From the NCBI GenBank assembly GCA_028023455.1, contig JAQFVV010012499.1, forward strand, positions 1,990,584 to 2,054,583: a stretch of 64,000 nt of DNA, written 5' to 3'. This DNA is from Epiperipatus broadwayi (Eukaryota > Onychophora > Udeonychophora > Euonychophora > Peripatidae). Of the stretch, positions 1 to 13,672 are shown one piece after another (positions within the stretch are counted from its first letter, which is position 1; each line of letters opens with the position of its first letter). The notes beneath the pieces were generated by a model that saw only the letters and a list, made by a program, of their open reading frames with translations, made no database searches and was not told the DNA's origin. A program made the position numbers and the translations under genes.

Positions 1-1544
1 AAGTTTATAATAGAAATATGTATATTTTACCAGATTATATCAACTGAAGAAAAAGATAATTAATTTATAATAAAAAATTTATTGATATTGTACAAATCAT
101 CATGTTTAACATTGTATTATGTATAAACTAAATTTATGAATTACTAAAAATAAAATAACACATAATGAATAAAAACAAAAAAAATAATATAATTATAATT
201 GCATGCGGAATTGTTTCCATGTTAATTATATTTGGAAAAATCCAAAGTTTATACATATTTTTTTCAAATAGACTGAAATGTTAGCAAAAGATATACATTA
301 CTATAAAACACAATATATTGGGTGGTATTTTTTTTCTTCAAATATTGATGTCCTTTTGACATATTAGTATTAGAATTTAACTGATGACTTTGAAGTTCAT
401 GTATATTGGATTTAAAATGGCTCATTAATCAATCAGCCTATTCTGTCAAAGGCAACAGTCAATATACTTCCAAATTATTAAACAAGATAGTGGAAATAAT
501 CCAAATATAACTACAAATAAAATGTCAACAACACAAAGTTTTAGATGATCATAATATAACAAAAATAAAAAAGCAAAATGACAGGATAAACAAAATGTGT
601 TATGGTAATGGTAGTCATAGGAATAGTAGCAGCAACAAGAATACTAAAAGCTGGAATATAGTAGTAATAGGAGTTGTAGTAGTATTAATATATAAAAAAA
701 TTAATGTTATCTAATCTTTAACCAAATATACTATATAACTGATTCACTACAAAATAAATCAGTAAAGGTATTTAAATTCTGTTTTAAAAATACAGAAATA
801 ATTTATAATGGAACTTCTTTTGGATTAGAATAATAGAAGGCAAATTTTCTCAGCCCATAAATATTAAATTTTAATATAAAATTTTATAAGAATAATGCAT
901 GCTCTTAAAAGATAAATGATCAAAATCAATAATTTGTTTACTTACATAATTGGAAATAATTCACTTACCTAAAATGAAAAAAAAAAAAAAGATTAATTAT
1001 ATAAATATTAATCGTGGAAAATTTGTACCCAATATCTTATCATAGCACATATATAAATATACATGATTACATTGTATAAATTTTATATATTTTATTCAAA
1101 AATTGTATTCATATAAAATTTTGAATTTTATTTATTTTAATTTAAGCTCATAAGATATATAATTTGAAAAGTAGAAATATAATGAAAAGTTTGAAAATAT
1201 AATCTATTTAAAATATATTGGGGAAAAAAAAAATAGCAGATAATGCTAAAAAATAATCTGCATAAAAGAAATTGTGTGTTGTTTCTACACGAATAAAAGT
1301 TTTAATGCAGAATTCAAAATAGAAATTATAATAATATATGAATATTTGTACAAATTAAAAATTTAATATAAAATTTAAATTTTAATGAAAGATAATAATT
1401 TAAAATCATATACATATAAGGAAATAAGTATGTTGGCTATAAACTAATTATCTGAAATTAAAATTCTAAATCTGAATTTAAATTCCAAATAAAGCCTTTC
1501 ATATATATATATTATTGTGAACTCATAAAAAATAAACTGATAGC
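1..1544. other. AT-rich stretch, nothing recognised
   Basis: No reading frame, splice-like exon or recognisable repeat was found. A loose run of GTA/AGT triplets at about 600-700 looks like a degenerate microsatellite. Confidence 0.5.
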
Positions 1545-2420
1545 AACGTTATTGATCTTTATCAGCCATTATCAATCCATTAAAGAATGAAGACCTCTCA
1601 AATTTAATCCAATTTTTCTAATCTATAATTTTACTCCTTAACACATCAATAGCCTTGCATAATTTATCTATCCATCTCACATGTTCTCTTTCTATGCATC
1701 TTACAATCTTGGGTTTTAGTCTAAGATATTAATTGTCTATCTGTTACCATCTCGTTTAACAATATCTCTATGCCTCTTCCATTTCAGTTTATTAATTCTC
1801 TCAATGATGTCAATAATACTTTATTCCTTTTCAACTTAAATATTTCACTTTTGATCATAACTTGTATTTTCTGGTATTGTTCTGTCACTCAAGTATGTTA
1901 TGTTTAGTCATTTTTTGTTATTCGTGATATGCATCTCTCCATGCTTCATTGAATGATTGAGTGAGTTGAAGTTTTAGAATTGCCCTCCTGTTAAATGATC
2001 CAATATCAGATCCATAAGTAAGAATTAATAAAAAGCATCTATTTAAAATTTTTCTTTTCAAGCATATAGATATATTTATTTAATTATAAATTATTTTTGA
2101 CAGAAATTACTCCATCTAAATTTAATTCTTTTATTCATTTCATCCATTATGTTTCTATATATATTAATAGGCATTTGTAGTTGTTAATTTCTTCTAATTC
2201 ATTATTATCAATCATTTTTATCTTCTAAGAAAAGACATTGGAAGCCTTTTTAATTTTCATTTTCAATCCTCTTTTTAACTTTCATTTAATAGCGTTTGCA
2301 ACATTTCCCGAATCTCTAAAGAAGTATTTGCAAAAACAACATCTGTAAAATCAAGATGTTTTAAATAATCTTATATTTTTATTTCCTTAATTTTCCATTT
2401 TAAACAAAATATTTATTATT
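1545..2420 (-). pseudogene. RTE-like LINE reverse transcriptase remnant
   Basis: On the minus strand, frame-shifting pieces read like the C-terminal half of a non-LTR retrotransposon polymerase. Near 2390 the piece KHLDFTDVVFANTSLEIREM sits where RTE/BovB-type enzymes have the FADD active site; the second box is altered to TDV. Further along come a stretch like the FLLILTYGSD motif (near 2015) and IEREHVRWIDKL (near 1690), both placed as in the region after the RT palm. Several stops and frameshifts break it, so it is dead. The part upstream of the palm is not recognisable; a hairpin repeat starts at 2528. The clade assignment is inference from motif style, and a related non-LTR clade is possible. 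Confidence 0.65.
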
Positions 2421-2527
2421 AAATTGTTGTAAAAGATTTTGAAGATATGGAATCATGTTGCCATATACCATAACAATGTTAATATTCTTATGACACCATA
2501 TAATCTAATTACTGTTTACTGTATTTT

Positions 2528-2980
2528 ACATTCATATCGGCCTTTCAAGCCAATTGTGCAAACGCTTTGAGAGTGTTAAATAATAAATGAATACCCTCTG
2601 ACCAATACAAGATATAGAATTTATGCAGGAATAAAAAGAATCCTCTTATTCCTATGACTCAAATATTTATATATAAGCAAATCTGAAGTACTGGCACAGA
2701 AGGTGTGACAATATAACAGTCACTTTAAATTACTATATACAATGTCTGAATGAATGATGCCGATGAAATTTTCTAGAATTTACTAAGCGTCATTCCAACT
2801 GAAACTTCTGTGCCAGTACTTCAGATTTGCTCATATATAAATATTAGAGTCGTAGGAATAAGAGGATTCTTTTTATTCCTGCATAAATTCTATATCTTGT
2901 ATTGGTCAGAGGGTATTCATTTATTATTTAACACTCGCAAAGCATTTGCACAATTGGCTTGAAAGGCCGACATGAATGTA
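2528..2980. repeat. Long inverted repeat (hairpin or foldback element)
   Basis: Arms at 2528-2702 and 2805-2980 are near-perfect reverse complements with only a few mismatches, around a 102-bp spacer. The outer ends read acattcatatcggcc and ggccgacatgaatgt. There is no coding capacity. It is consistent with a MITE or foldback element; a transcript would fold into a duplex of about 175 bp. Confidence 0.85.
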
Positions 2981-4522
2981 ATTACAAATTGTATACAGAT
3001 GCTATAAAAATAAATGCTTATTTACTGTATTTTGATAAATAATAAACTTTTTTGAGATTTATTTCATTGCAATTGAAATAAAAAGTTACTCCAATTATAT
3101 AAGCAGGAATGTCTAACTGCCTAAACTATTAAAAAAATTTCATATTATATCATTTAAAATCTAGTATAATTTCTCTCAATAATCCCTAACTATACCATTG
3201 ATTTTTTTTCCAAAATACATGTTTGTGCATTTCATGGGTAACAAATAGTTAATGAATTGTTACTACCCATCTAACATCATCAGTTTTTTTTCTCCCTCTA
3301 TACTGACTCTAGAATTGCTCTGTACAATGTATGAATAGGAACAAACTCAACATGAAATCCCACAAATACTATGACACTCCAAAAATATTTTATCTCTAGG
3401 AATAGTAATGTTCCATTACTCTCTTAATGTAATGCAGAAAGTGAGAAAACTATTTTTCTTAAAATTTCACCAATTCCACTAGCCACTCTATTCTTACAAG
3501 ATAGGACTGTTCAAATTTTTAATCATTAAAATTCTCCCTCCTATTACATGAAACAAACCCATTAATAATATTGCATTTAAAACCACTGACAATAAGTGTC
3601 TCATCAGTAACCAAGATATTCTGGTAAATATGAATATTATCAGAAAGCCCCATATTATGTATAGCAATGTTTTATAAAATCGTACAATCGTTTTTTTCCT
3701 TCTTTCTAGTCATTTCTTTCTCACAATCCATAAAGTCAAAACATATAAGAAGACAACTTCTTAATTCTATTCTTAAGTATTCACAAAAACTTTCTATCAT
3801 TATTATAGGCTAATTACCTTATCCACTTCTATTATGTTTCTTGTTAATGTCATCAATGCATTAATCAATTTCTTAAAGACTTAAATACTAATTATTGAAT
3901 AAGTGTTAGAGTCATAGGTGTATTTTCGCCTAGATTTTTTCTAATGTTTACTAATTAGATCTAATGGTTTATTAAGCTTGTCCTCAAGATCTGTAAACTC
4001 TACTAAATCATAAAGAAAAATGATTTATAAATATTTTTGCCAAATTATTAACACCAATGTTATCAAACATTCTCATTTAGCAATTCCTTTAAATAAATAT
4101 TGGATAAATTAAAAGACATGCAGAATTCTTGCCAATATTTACTTTATAAAATAATTATTGTAATATTCAAATACTTTTGATTCAGATACATTTTTTTTAA
4201 TAATCATCAATGCACTTTTATTTCAAAATATTCACAAGAAAAAAAAATCTATAAAATGTCTCTTACAAATCAGTGAAATAAATATTAATATTTTTTATTT
4301 CTTTTTATATACCTCTCAACAATAAGCATCATTGTGATAATTAAATCTTTTGTTTCTTTACCCTTTCTACTCTAAATATACCCTTTCAATATTCTCAATA
4401 ATTTACAAGCTGCAGATGAAATTCAAATTATTCCTCTCAATTCTTATACTTAACCTCATTAAAGTCCTTCTTCAGAAAAAATAATAATATTAATCACAAA
4501 TATCAACAAAAATCCCTTCAAA
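2981..4522. other. AT-rich stretch, nothing firm
   Basis: Weak protein-like pieces occur on the minus strand around 3600-3800 and could be upstream LINE sequence, but no motif could be matched. Nothing else was seen. Confidence 0.4.
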
Positions 4523-4830
4523 ATTTTCTCCTCTAGTTTTCAAAAATTGAATTATAATTTCAATGATTACCATAACTTTATAATTATTTACAACTTAATG
4601 GCCCATTATTGCATAGCCTATCTTAATTTTTGATAAAGAAAATAAAGTGCAAAATATAAGATAAGTTATGCAATAACGGACATTTAAATTGTAAATAATT
4701 AAAATTTTCAGATGATTCTGCAAAAAATAAGTTAGGCTATGTAATAATGAAGAATTAAATTGTAAATAATTGTAATGTTCAGATATCATTGAAATTGTGA
4801 TTCAATTTTTGAAAACTAAAGGAAAAAAAA
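4523..4830. repeat. Degenerate inverted repeat with an internal direct repeat
   Basis: Left arm 4523-4625 (ctagttttcaaaaattgaat onward) pairs with right arm about 4730-4830. Between and within them a block of about 80 bp containing ttaaattgtaaataatt is repeated directly at about 4655-4735 and 4722-4795. Mismatches are more frequent than in the 2.5-kb hairpin, so this copy looks older. No coding function. Confidence 0.65.
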
Positions 4831-5479
4831 TTGAGAATATATGATAATATTTGTAAGCAATAGTTTTATTTGTTGATAGTTAAAAAGGACCTCATGAATT
4901 TAAGTACAAAAATTAAGACAAATAATTGTAATCTTACCTGCAGTTTGCAAGTTATTGAAAATATTGAACGCACATATTGATAGTAAGAAGTGTCCATAAC
5001 TATAATATTTTTCTACATAAAAATAAAATGTGTAGTGAAATCTTCAAGAATAGTCAACAGGAATAAAATATAATTTAATATAAATCAATCTAAATAAAAT
5101 TGAAACAACCAACTAATAATATTTACAATTATTTAATTATCAACCCGGCTTTCATCTCTTATTGAGAGCTTTTCAAGATATAAAGTTTTATATATCACAT
5201 GACTTAATAACTATATTTACTCCATTTATTAGACATTATTTCACCTTCGGTAATATAATTAACATTAGACATATAAATACATAAACAAATGACATAAAAT
5301 ATAAAATAAAATTGCATAAAAAACAATAATAATAATAATAACAAGCCCTTAAAACTATATAAATGCATATATTTTAATATACCTATATAAATAAATAAAT
5401 ATTCAACTTCCCCTTCGCTTTTATAAACCCTCATTCGCAATTCAACTCTAGTTTTTTACCATAATTTTTAAATCTTCCA
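4831..5479. other. AT-rich stretch, nothing recognised
   Basis: A short open frame at 5204-5440 (minus) is made of low-complexity aromatic and leucine codons and has no exon borders. It is treated as chance. Confidence 0.5.
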
Positions 5480-6612
5480 ATTATCTAATAATGCTCATTT
5501 TCCACCTAATCTTGCAGGACCTTTAACTATATTTACACATCTATCCAAATTTTTCTGAATGCACATCCTTTTTCAATTATTTTTTGCATGTTTCATAACT
5601 CTAATATTCTTCTCACACTCCATTTTACGACCAGTATTTAAATAATGTATATATGGATCTGACCTAATATCTTACCTATTAATCACTCTATCATGTTCCT
5701 TCCCTTTGTCACTTATCATTCATCCTGTCTGTCCTATATAAACCTTATTATACTCCCATATTCAATTTTATAAACCATTCCTCCCTTATTATTCATACCA
5801 CCTATCTTATTTGTATTACATTACCATCTACCCAAAGACTTATTTCCCAAGCTATTCTTATATCATCTGGTAATTTCTCCCTTAGTAACTTGTTTATACA
5901 CATACCTTGAATACAGAATAGACAACCACTTATAATGTTTATACTTATTCTTATCATATTTATTTCTACTATTTATACTTTGATTTCTAAAAATTGTTTT
6001 AATTACCTTTCTTTTATATCCTATTTTAATATATTCATTCTTTACATCTAATTTTTGCTCATATGCTCTTTCTTAATTAACATAAGTTTATCATTCTTTA
6101 ACTTAAATCCCTTTCAAACCCCTACTTTTTGACACAATGACTGATATGATTTTGGATCAATTAAATCTCTAATTTTTCTATCTTTAATATAATGCTTTAC
6201 CACTATGTCATTCATCATTCCTCTCTTCACAAAAATATCTAAGTATTTTAATACATTTATCTCTTGCTCAACTGTAAACCTAACTTTATATTAAAACTTT
6301 TATAAATTAAAACTAAGTGCATCAGCAATTCAATATCATAAATATTATTAGGCCAGTTAATTAGAAAATATAGCTATATTCTTGAGATATCCAGACTTCT
6401 AAATGATTGGAATATATTTTCTTTTCCATAACTTGATTAACTTGCACTTTATAATTGCATAAAAAAAGGCGTAAATCCAACCACGTATGGTACAATGGCA
6501 TCCCAATATGAAATTTTGAAAGTAAAACCACTACCTGAGATAAGTAATAATTGTAAAAAAAAAACTTTAACCTGATTATACAACAATAAAAAAATGTTTT
6601 ATATGTTTTCAA
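5480..6612 (-). pseudogene. Penelope-like element remnant (RT and GIY-YIG endonuclease)
   Basis: Read on the minus strand, degraded pieces come in Penelope-like element order. Near 6480-6350 is a weak RT palm-like stretch. At about 6285-6215 the peptide FTVEQEINVLKYLDIFVKRG matches the PLE signature after the active site (FT.E.E...L.FLD...R). At about 5755-5690 the piece VYIGQTG, a stop, then MISDKGKEH matches the GIY-YIG endonuclease core. Frameshifts and stops lie between the blocks. PLEs couple reverse transcription to a GIY-YIG nick at the target; this copy cannot. The 6303-6482 part recurs at 8266-8445. Confidence 0.75.
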
Positions 6613-7336
6613 AACTAAACACGGTGGTGGCTCTTGTAGATTTTAAAGTCACAAGTGTTGACCAGGTAGACATATTCTGGAGAAGAGACAATCATAGCCC
6701 TGAGTCCTTATATGCCAGTATGTAAGATAAGACTATCCTTATATGCTCATCAGTCTTATAAGAGCAGGCTCCCAAAAATGGGAGGGTGGACCAAGCCCCA
6801 TAAGCCAATAAGTCTCAAAAAATTAGAAATGCTTGTATATGCTTAGACTTGGGTTTCTTATTGTTAGTCTTATGTGTGAATGAAAAGGATATAGGTGAAT
6901 GGGGAAATATTTCTCATACATGACACTTGTGGCCAGTCTAAAGAAATTTGGCAGTGCCACTAATAAAAAAAAATTATTATACTTGAAACTTAAAAATAAA
7001 ATAACTTCAAATCCATATTCTATTCTTGTTTTTTGGGGGCATCTGGTAATGAATAATATTAAAATACGTATGGTTCAGGAATGCCTTGGCATTTGGTAAT
7101 ATTAAAAAGAAGCTTTAAAAAGTAATATTTATAAATGTTTTAAAAGAGCAATTTAATTTTCTTTTTTTAGTTAGCATGATTTATTTTTTAGATAACGTGC
7201 AATGAAAGTTATTTTTGTTTCAAATTATTTATCTATTTAATTTAATTAAAGTTAAAATTGGAGAAAATAAAAAAGACATACAGATTACTAATCCAAATAA
7301 ACAAAAAAAATTTTCAAATGTAAAAGAAAGACTATG
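6613..7336. other. Slightly GC-richer segment, possible short TIR element
   Basis: Between 6650 and 6931 the sequence is less AT-rich than its surroundings. It is bounded by a 9-bp inverted pair, cacaagtgt at 6650-6658 and acacttgtg at 6923-6931. That could mark a small DNA transposon, but nine base pairs can occur by chance. No coding frame was recognised; the 66-residue open frame at 6899-7099 (plus) has no supporting features. Confidence 0.25.
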
Positions 7337-7635
7337 TTAATTAAAAATGGTGGAAATATTTTGTAAAAAAGATACTTTGTAGCTGAAAACTAATAAAGAA
7401 TGCACAGGATGAACTTTTATTGTGATAACAAAAACAAAAAATAATATACACAGAAGCTTCAAAACTGGGTCGAAGTATAAAAAGAAAAATCTAGGTCTTC
7501 TTGTTGTCTTTTTCTTGGGGTATGAGGTTCTCATAGAGCCCTGGAGTGAAAAATCCATCAGCCCAGGAACACCACTCACTTGCTGAATAAAGTCTTCATG
7601 CAGTAATGAGAACAAAGCATCAGAGACACTGTCTT
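7337..7635 (-). CDS. Candidate exon of an unrecognised minus-strand gene
   Basis: After a plausible acceptor (tgtattacag, boundary at 7635) the minus strand reads DSVSDALFSLLHEDFIQQ, then a strong donor CAA|gtgagt at 7580. This gives a 56-bp internal exon, 7580-7635. If that donor is not used, the same frame stays open to a stop at 7337 and adds GVPGLMDFSLQGSMRTSYP and a lysine/arginine-rich stretch. Composition is clearly less AT-biased than the flanks. I do not recognise the protein. No partner exon was found in the window, so this could also be a chance frame or an exon relic. Confidence 0.3.
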
Positions 7636-8265
7636 CTGTAATACAAAGGTCACTCCAAAAGAGCTTCTGAGTACAGCCTTAATACAGACAAGGGCCATGG
7701 AAATGTCAACAAAAGAAATCAGTTAATTTCCAATGAGCTCAGGATCCCCAAGGGATACATGTATACTACAAGAATCTACACAAACTTATCAGTGAGTTAA
7801 GACTATTCATACCCTATTTGTGACTACAAATATTTGCAAACTAATGTTAAATATAAGCTTATAATACCAATAGAGACATTTGCTGTTCTACTGTCAGATG
7901 AACCATTTTAATTATTCAAATGTGAACTATTTGGAATTTATTAATTGGTGTACATTATTATCTGGATTAGCATGCATGTTCTTTCCAATTTTATCTAATA
8001 ATTTATCATTTAAATATTTTCATTTGTTATAATAAAATATTTACTTTAATATAACTCTTTCATTTGTTCATTCTTAATTTTATTTTATTAGTAAGATTTA
8101 ATGAATAAGTTACCTATGCCAATGCACATGTTTAATAAAATTCCTAAGAAAAATTAATATAAATGTTTAAGTATCTTTAAGTGTAATTCCAATCTTTTCA
8201 GTTATTTGCTTTGAATTTATGGTATATGAGGAAGTTAGGAGTCTACAGACTATGGCATCCTAATT
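7636..8265. other. Probable intron or intergenic sequence
   Basis: The first 100 bp beside the candidate exon are GC-richer (ccatggaaatgtcaac, gagctcaggatcccc). No further exon with consistent borders was found, and the rest is plain AT-rich DNA. Confidence 0.35.
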
Positions 8266-8445
8266 TATAAATTAAAACTAACTTCTTCAGCAATTCAAAA
8301 TCATAAATATCATTAGACCAGTTAATTAAAAAATATAGCTATGTTCTTTAGATATCCAGACTCATAAATGATCTGAATATATTTTCTTTTTCATAGCTTG
8401 ATTAATTTGCATTTTCTAGTGCATAAAAGAAGGCCTAAATCCAAC
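8266..8445 (-). repeat. Second copy of a Penelope-like RT fragment
   Basis: About 180 bp match 6303-6482 in the same orientation, roughly 85% identical by eye (for example aaaatatagctat, gatatccagact, gaatatattttctttt). Similarity stops sharply on both sides. It is a truncated relic of the same PLE family or a local duplication. Confidence 0.7.
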
Positions 8446-10576
8446 TGTGAATGTTAAATTAGATGATAAAAGTTAAATTAGTCCATGAACAGTATAATAC
8501 ATTGTGAAGGTATTTCATAATACCACTAAGTTTATTTTTAAATGCACTCACTATAATGTTATACATGTCTACATATTATCAGATATTTGAATGGAAAATT
8601 ATTCAGAAAATAGATAGAGCAAACATACAAAACAGTGGTTAAAAGATTATAATTATAAAAGACATGTGGAAATATTTTTGTAAAAAGTTTTTAAATTATT
8701 ATTTCCAGACAAAATTAAAAGTATCTTTATAAACAATGATTGAATGGAAAAGCAAGCCAATTACAAGCTATAAATCAATTGAAAATAAAAATAAATGTAA
8801 TATTATATTTTATCACATGATCAGATAACATATTGCTGCATTAGCAGGATGCTTTTTTTTCAACATCTCTATACAACTTACTGTAATCTGTAGTAATTAA
8901 AAAAAAACAAATGACAGTTGTAAGAAATCTCTATTTTGAGCTGTCTTATACAATACACCCACAGTAGTTTCAAATTTGTCTTTCATCAGTAAAAATCTTT
9001 GGATCTGGTAATAATATGAACCTTTAAAATCTTCAGAACCCTTCCTTTAGGAATTATCATTTATTTCTGATAGCTATCCAGCTATCATCCTATATTGAAA
9101 CACATAAAAATTCTTTCAATCTTAGCTAATTTGCTTTAATAACTATAAAGATCTGAAACCAGTTCAAATTATAGATGTTATTGTGTCTTTAGTTTTTTAA
9201 TAACTATAGACAGTTATTACTTATTAAAGCTTATAATAAGTAGCATAGAAATGGTGAAAGAAAAATATATACTGCTAAAACAGCTAATGAGTTAAAGAAG
9301 TCATGTGATAAAGTCATGTGATATTTTATTGGTTTATATGAAAGCCTGTTTACAAAATGGAGGTGATAGTTGATAGAAACTAAAACACCATAATATACAA
9401 AAATTGAACTGATTTCAGATCTATATGGCCATTTATGTAAGCAAGTTGTCTAAAATTGAAAACATTTACATATTTTTCAGTTTGACTGATAGATTGATAG
9501 TATATCAGAGAGACCAATGATTTCTAGAGGGAAGAGGTATTTAATTCTAAAGATCCAGATACAGTGTTGCCAAATCCAAAGCTCTTTACTAATGAAAGCT
9601 ATAAACTTGTAATTAGTCTGATTAAATTGGATAGGGCAGAATAGGGCAGTGATTTATTAAGCACTATCATGTAAAATCTATTAGTTACCAACCTTATAGT
9701 AAGCAGAACATAGGTGATGGAAAATATATATATATTCTGACATAGAGCAGCTTAAATTGTATTAATTTATAATAATAAAAAGTAATGAAGTAGGTTAATG
9801 TATGCAGATATGTAGAAAGCTGATTAAATAATGAAAAAATAATAATAAAAACTAAAATAATACTAATTTTAATGACTACATTAGAAAACAATTTTGAAAA
9901 TAGAAAATTTAATATTTTGTTCTTTTTATGTAATAAGAATTATTCTCATGAAGTTTCTTTTGTTTTTGTAAAAAGACTAGAAAAATAAATTTCAATCAGT
10001 TCTCAAATATTGTTAAGGATTTATTGAAACTTGCTAAAGATCACTTTCAATCTTATTTGGATTAAAATATTACTTTGTGGATTTATAATTATGATGTAAT
10101 AATGCTAAATAGTAAATAGTGTTTAAAGCTAATCTTTGCAATTCTTTCTTGATTTGTCCCAAATACTAACTATTTATAAAACTAGTGAAATATTGACAAA
10201 ATAACCACCATAGATCACATGACCCCATTCTCTTAAACTTGTAAGACATAAACAATGAGCATTGCCAATTTCTCAACAAGCTTTGTGATAAATGCTTAGC
10301 CAGAGAAAGCATTTAAAATATCTCTTTTAGAAATCCCTCCCTTTATCTCTGACCATGGTTTTGTGCTTTGGCACTCCTCGAAGGTCACTAGGGTAGCTTC
10401 AGATATTGTTCGTTTTAAATAGTAGATGGAAATTATTTAAAATAAGATGAAGATAAAACAGCTTTTTAATAAATATCCTAATGCAAATCTTCCTATAAAG
10501 AAACAAAATGGCAATATCTGCATCACATTTGACAAGTTCTGGGTGATGATGGTTTAATTAGTTTTCTGTCATTGTT
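8446..10576. other. AT-rich stretch, nothing recognised
   Basis: No exon, RNA gene or repeat pair was recognised. Short GC-richer patches, such as 10335-10395, carry no readable frame. Confidence 0.45.
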
Positions 10577-10703
10577 ATCTCCTTATTTTTTTTCTCATGT
10601 GTCAAAGTATCGGCCGGGAACCAAATCTGTGAACCTGAGACAACTGCTTATAAGGCAGCTGTGCTGACCACTCAACCACCAACGCTTGGCATCTCCTTAT
10701 TTT
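10577..10703 (-). mobile_element. tRNA-derived SINE, family 1, with 13-bp target-site duplication
   Basis: On the minus strand about 100 bp begin gccaagcgttggtggttgag. The head resembles a tRNA with the GGTNGAGTGG style A box seen in Leu/Ser type tRNAs, and a B-box-like caggttcacagattt follows. The element ends tgacacatgag plus an A-run (a T-run on the plus strand). It is flanked by identical 13-bp copies of atctccttatttt at 10577-10589 and 10691-10703, a textbook target-site duplication from LINE-type retroposition. It carries no gene; an internal pol III promoter is expected from the family. A relative lies at 27967. Confidence 0.85.
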
Positions 10704-13613
10704 AAGTTAGATGGCAGCTGAGTTGACTATGTTTAGCTGCTTGAAAAAAATCTCAGCCTTTGGAAAAAAATTCATTTTAGCCTAGATTCAAAATTCAGAC
10801 AAAAAAATATGGAAATTAAGTACACTAACTGTACAGAACTTGGCCTTTATCTTAAAATAAAAAATGATAATATATATACTTATTCAAAGCAAAAGCTTTT
10901 TATTTCTTTTATGTGTATTTGGTGTCAATTCACAAATTATTTATTGAAAAAAAATATTATATAGGTATATATTCTCTAACTTAGAGTGTAGAAAGTAAAA
11001 AGCATTTCTTTTCAATAAGATTAACCACTCTTTAAATCATTAGATGTTGAAGACATAACTTTCTTTGCCGTAATAATATGAATCTTTTAAATAGGTAATT
11101 TTTATAATCAATATTTCAATATTGAATTTCATGCCTATGAAAAGAAAACTGATGGATTTTTAAAACGTTTTCTGCCATTAATGTGAAAGTTGATTCATAT
11201 ATTAGTCTTTTATTGATCTCTAATATCTGCTTCTGAAACATATTTATATAATTTTTACATGAATTTATACTTAATAATAAAAACTGATGTTATTATATAT
11301 AACATATAATTTTGCAGAGATTTAAAATCAATAAAAATTATTTTTTCACCTTTTTTTATTTAACACTTAAGTAATTTAAAATTTTATAAACAACACAAGA
11401 AATTTTAAAATAATCTCAACTTTACTTTTTAAATTAATTTATTTCTAATGGTTAGGCATTATTATTCCAAAAACTTTACTAGCCATATATATGTATTGTG
11501 GTTGCTGATTCCATCTAAAGTAACTACGTTATTGATCTTTTACAAAAAGTGTAAAATCATGCACTCTGTGTTTCAAATAGTCTCAGATTTCTCCTCATTT
11601 GGTAATCACATATCCAACTGAAGTGGCTATCGACTATTGATCAGTAAATGCATGTCTAGGTAGAATTATCTAGTCTATATTAGAAATAAAATCGTATGGA
11701 TGTAAACCCTATTGTCGTCCATTACCTATAAAGTTAATCCTACAACATTTTTTAATAATGCTTAGTAGGTATTTTCCATAGTAGATTCATATAACCATTT
11801 TTAGTAATATATAAAATACAATATTGTTTTTTTGTTTTTTTTTTTATATTTATTAATTACTGAATTAAATCCTGAACATATCTACAATGAACAATGTATG
11901 TACACAGTAAATCATATAAATGGATATTATGATTATTTAATATAATCTTTATAAAGATAACGTTTTAGAATTAGGTTTGAAACATAAACATAAAATTTAA
12001 AAATTAACATATTAAAATATATACAAAAAGTATAGATAGGTTAAATAAATACACACATGTATTTAATTTTTTAATTTTAAAAAAGACAAAAATGCTTAAT
12101 AATTATGGAAACAGCCATGCTTTTGACCAAGTACTGTGACGGTACTAATCACAGTTTTTAAAATCATATTCTTTGAATCATTCTTAATATTGTTTATTCC
12201 CTTTAGATTCAAATTGATAGTAAAAACATAAATTAATATAAATACTAAGAGATTAATTTTTAAAAAAAATTAAAGATACTAATATCTCACTAAACAAATC
12301 TGAAGAAAATATTGTGTTTCATTTCTTTTTTAATCAGTTTTCCATTTTTTGATTTTAAGGACAAAAACAAACTTGAAAATGCTCTCCTCATTATTCTGAG
12401 CAAACCACCAAGAATCAAAAGTTTTCTGAACTTTACTTAAACATTTATAATTAATTTTACAAAACAATTCCAAAATTATCAATAAAATACAAATTTTTTC
12501 ATGTTTACATTTATAATCTTTTCAAATATCTTTTATTATTTAAAAATTTGTATTAACATGCTAAAAATTGATGATCATAAATGTGCATTAATTAGCTGTC
12601 AAAATTCAGCTATCCTGAACTTTGATGATAATTTCTTAATTATAAATAAAAAAATTAATTTTAGAATAATATTTGATAGATTTGTGTTTTGTAATTATTT
12701 ATTCAGATTTTATTGCACTTGATCAATAGGAAAAAAAAAGAACAAAACTCATTGTTACCATTATGTAATTCATATTATTATTTTTTATATGTTGAAGGTT
12801 CAAATATGATTTTTTAAAAATATTTTCCATTTGTTAATTTAAAGTTATAAAAAATCAAATCACATTTGTTGAATTCTATTATAGAATAAAGATTTTAAAA
12901 ATAACATAAATGTTGAACTTTTGCCTCAAATTATCATTAGGATTTGATGAAAAACAATTGTTATGCAATGTTATTAAACATTAAATTAAAGTTATTTTTA
13001 GCACATTATTTATAAAAACTGAATATATTTTTATATATATTTTATAGCACACCTTAAATGATTTCAAATTATTTTTTAATTAATTTCAATGTAGCATTGC
13101 CATAACCAATAATATTAATTATTTCTTATCCTGATATGGTTCCCCTTAAATTAAAAATGAATTTAATTAATGTACTTTCTTAACAACACATGACTTCTTT
13201 TAAGGTTTTACTTCATCAATGTAGTTTTTTTAAATATTCTTTCAACGGATTTTTTACATTCTCCTCATGTAATTATAACTGTAGTTTATATATATCATGT
13301 AAATGTATTAAAGAATTCCTATTCTGTAGATGCAAGTTAAGACTTTTTTAAATTTATTTGTAATTGCGTTAATATATATATATATATATATCCATCCCTG
13401 TTATTACATTTATAATTAAAAGTTAACTTCTTAGAAATCATTTAAACTTCATTCTTTATTTCATTATTGTAACTGACTGGGTAATTTATTCAAATTTTTC
13501 TTATTTTCATATTCTAAATTTATTTTAATAAAAAATTATTTTATGGTATATTTTATTCAACTTTTTATTGTCTTCTTAATATTATCATTATTACTTTGTA
13601 TTTGTTTTTGTTT
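10704..13613. other. AT-rich stretch, nothing recognised
   Basis: No gene or repeat pair was seen. A 73-residue open frame at 12501-12722 (plus) has AT-driven composition, no exon borders and no recognisable motif. Confidence 0.45.
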
Positions 13614-13634
13614 TACAACAACAACAACAACAAC

Positions 13635-13672
<38 letters not shown>

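Noticed and set aside
6735-6760. CTGATGAG on the minus strand as a hammerhead core
   Set aside because: No GAAA partner or closing stems nearby.
10577-10703. A functional tRNA gene
   Set aside because: Only the A and B boxes resemble a tRNA; no cloverleaf, and the A-rich tail and target duplication show a SINE.
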